Below the pieces are notes generated by a model. That model searched no databases. It was not told the DNA's origin and was given only the letters and a program-made list of their open reading frames with translations. Source: Lysobacter sp. M2-1 (GTDB lineage Bacteria > Pseudomonadota > Gammaproteobacteria > Xanthomonadales > Xanthomonadaceae). From it: a stretch of DNA of 64,000 nt. Shown here in pieces: positions 62,888-64,000 of this stretch (its first letter is position 1; every line of letters begins with the position of its first letter). The position numbers and the translations under genes are program-made. The DNA lies in NCBI RefSeq assembly GCF_022662495.1, contig NZ_JAKPBU010000001.1:1966350-2030349 (forward strand), given 5' to 3'.

Positions 62888-63678
62888 CCCTCGATACCCA
62901 AGTGCGCGACGGCGTGATCGCCCTGGCGCGGGATGCCGCCGCGCGCATCCTCGCCGTCTACGAGACCTGCTTCGACGTGGAGCACAAGTCCGACGCCAGC
63001 CCGCTGACCGAGGCGGACCTGGCTTCGCATGCCTGCATCGTCGAAGGCCTGGAGCGGCTGACGCCGGACATCCCGATCCTGTCGGAGGAATCGGCCGAGC
63101 AGGTGCCGGCGCTGCTGCGCCGCAGCTGGCCGCGGCTGTGGGTGGTCGATCCGCTCGACGGCACGCGCGAGTTCGTCAAGCGCAACGGCGAGTTCACGGT
63201 GAACATCGCCCTGGTCGAGGACGGCGTGGCGGTGTTCGGCGTGATCCAGCAACCGGTCACCGGCGCGCTGTGGCACGGCGCGCCCGGCGCGGGTGCATTC
63301 CGGCGCGAAGGGGATACGGACATGGCGATCCACTGCCGCCGACCCGCTGTTGCGCCGCTGCGCGTGGCCGCCAGCCGCTCCCACCGCGACGCGCGCACGC
63401 AGGCGTTCATGGACCGCATGGGCGAGACCGAGCCGATGGCGCAGGGTTCGTCGCTGAAGTTCTGCCGCATCGCCGAAGGTGCGATGGACGTGTATCCGCG
63501 CTTCGGGCCGACCAGCGAATGGGACACCGCCGCCGGCCAGGCGATCCTGGAAGCTGCTGGTGGCTTGGTGATGGACCCGCGTGGCAGGCCGCTGCGCTAC
63601 AACCAGCGCGATACGGTGCTCAACGGGGATTTTCTGGCGTTGGGGGATCCATCGTTGCCTTGGCGGGAGTGGTTGTAG
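62884..63678 (+). CDS. cysQ: 3'(2'),5'-bisphosphate nucleotidase CysQ
   Basis: The 264-residue inositol-monophosphatase-family enzyme hydrolyses 3'-phosphoadenosine 5'-phosphate left over from sulfate assimilation. It has ILSEESAEQV (metal Glu), WVVDPLDGTREFVKRNGEFT (DPLDGT lithium-sensitive metal site) and EWDTAAGQAILEAAGG. ATG 62884 overlaps the nudE stop by 4 bases, so the two are translationally coupled; a longer in-frame ORF from 62866 lies inside nudE. Confidence 0.95.
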   Translation: MTLDTQVRDGVIALARDAAARILAVYETCFDVEHKSDASPLTEADLASHACIVEGLERLTPDIPILSEESAEQVPALLRRSWPRLWVVDPLDGTREFVKRNGEFTVNIALVEDGVAVFGVIQQPVTGALWHGAPGAGAFRREGDTDMAIHCRRPAVAPLRVAASRSHRDARTQAFMDRMGETEPMAQGSSLKFCRIAEGAMDVYPRFGPTSEWDTAAGQAILEAAGGLVMDPRGRPLRYNQRDTVLNGDFLALGDPSLPWREWL

Positions 63679-63714
63679 CGTCTTGCGCGTGTGGGTGATC
63701 GGCCCACAGCTTGA

Positions 63715-63770
63715 CCGTCATCCCCGCGCAGAGGCTGCCCCCGCGAAGGCGGAGGCGGGGATCCAAGGAT
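63715..63770. repeat. REP-type element after cysQ
   Basis: CCGTCATCCCCGCGCAGAGG, then CTGCCCCCGCGAAGGCGGAG and GCGGGGATCCAAGG resembles two overlapping copies of the CCGTCATCCCCGCGAA element seen at 43491 and 59875. Confidence 0.75.
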
Positions 63771-63838
63771 GTTGCTGCTGTTTTTCCGCAGGTTCCGGAC
63801 GTATTGGCCTTAAGAGCAGGGCTTTCGCCTGCCGGCGA

Positions 63839-63870
63839 GTTACTTTCTTTGCTGGTGCAAAGAAAGTAAC
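63839..63870. repeat. Perfect 14-bp-stem hairpin
   Basis: GTTACTTTCTTTGC and GCAAAGAAAGTAAC flank the loop TGGT. A similar hairpin is widely dispersed in xanthomonads. No T-run follows on either strand, so a simple intrinsic terminator is unlikely. The remaining bases to 64000 have a small GGCGGCCATCCATGGCCGCC palindrome and no gene. Confidence 0.8.
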
Positions 63871-64000
63871 CAAAGAAAGCACCTCAATGGATCCAGATCG
63901 CTCAAGGAATGCGGATGCCGAAGCAATTTTCGGACTCGCCATCCATGGCTCGATCCGAAAACGGCGGCCATCCATGGCCGCCGCCCCTTCGGGGTTTCCG

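Noticed and set aside
63839..63870. Rho-independent terminator for cysQ
   Set aside because: The hairpin is strong but no T-run follows on either strand and it is 160 bases past the stop; it is better read as a dispersed repeat.

Overview
The window is high-GC proteobacterial chromosome. Gene content (gshB next to pilGHIJ-chpA, dense REP-type palindromes, the protein tail NNSFKPKPLRG encoded by attC sites, the hairpin GTTACTTTCTTTGC/GCAAAGAAAGTAAC near the right edge) points to the Xanthomonadaceae/Lysobacteraceae, Lysobacter- or Luteimonas-like. Genus is inference.

Layout. 0-6.8 kb is the end of an exopolysaccharide locus: a shortened UDP-GlcNAc 2-epimerase-like gene, a Wzc/GumC-type tyrosine autokinase, a protein made of two tandem asparagine-synthetase-type PP-loop units without glutaminase domains, and an exported beta-helix protein. 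6.9-33.8 kb is mostly housekeeping: tRNA-Lys(UUU), recQ, a Dps protein, hrpA, relA, a GT2-GT4 glycosyltransferase, mrcB (PBP1b), yoaA, a DUF1023 hydrolase with a lipoprotein, tsaB, signal peptidase I, a TonB-family protein and gshB. Two membrane-anchored repeat proteins (6.9 and 19.5 kb) are paralogs. 33.9-44.3 kb is the type IV pilus (Pil-Chp) chemosensory cluster pilG-pilH-pilI-pilJ-chpA-chpC, whose ChpA carries a long RLEAE pentapeptide spacer that looks recently expanded at DNA level.

44.3-47.1 kb is the most notable part: an integron-type gene cassette array with no integrase in the window (a CALIN). It has seven small cassettes and seven attC sites: five of 60 bp, one of 114 bp and a last truncated one. 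In every cassette the first bases (TTAGG...) are the exact reverse complement of its last bases (...CCTAA), the mark of real cassettes. Each carries one short ORF of unknown function (membrane proteins, a lipoprotein, a secreted protein, soluble proteins); two ORFs terminate inside their own attC.

47.1-58.9 kb is an accessory stretch of small, mostly same-strand genes (DUF2242 lipoprotein, SRPBCC protein and its duplicated fragment, methyltransferase, several membrane proteins, DUF1579-like, DUF2200, DUF1851/Tdi1-type immunity, DUF1801, CPBP protease, small tyrosine phosphatase, YCII, NIPSNAP). Between them lie at least five degenerate attC-like sequences, suggesting that much of this stretch is an older, decayed part of the cassette array. 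It also holds an unusual run of GCTTGCGCGCAAGC palindromes.

58.9-64 kb returns to conserved genes: a MOSC protein, rsmE, bioA, nudE-cysQ, with REP elements between them. No IS transposase, prophage, rRNA operon or CRISPR array was seen.
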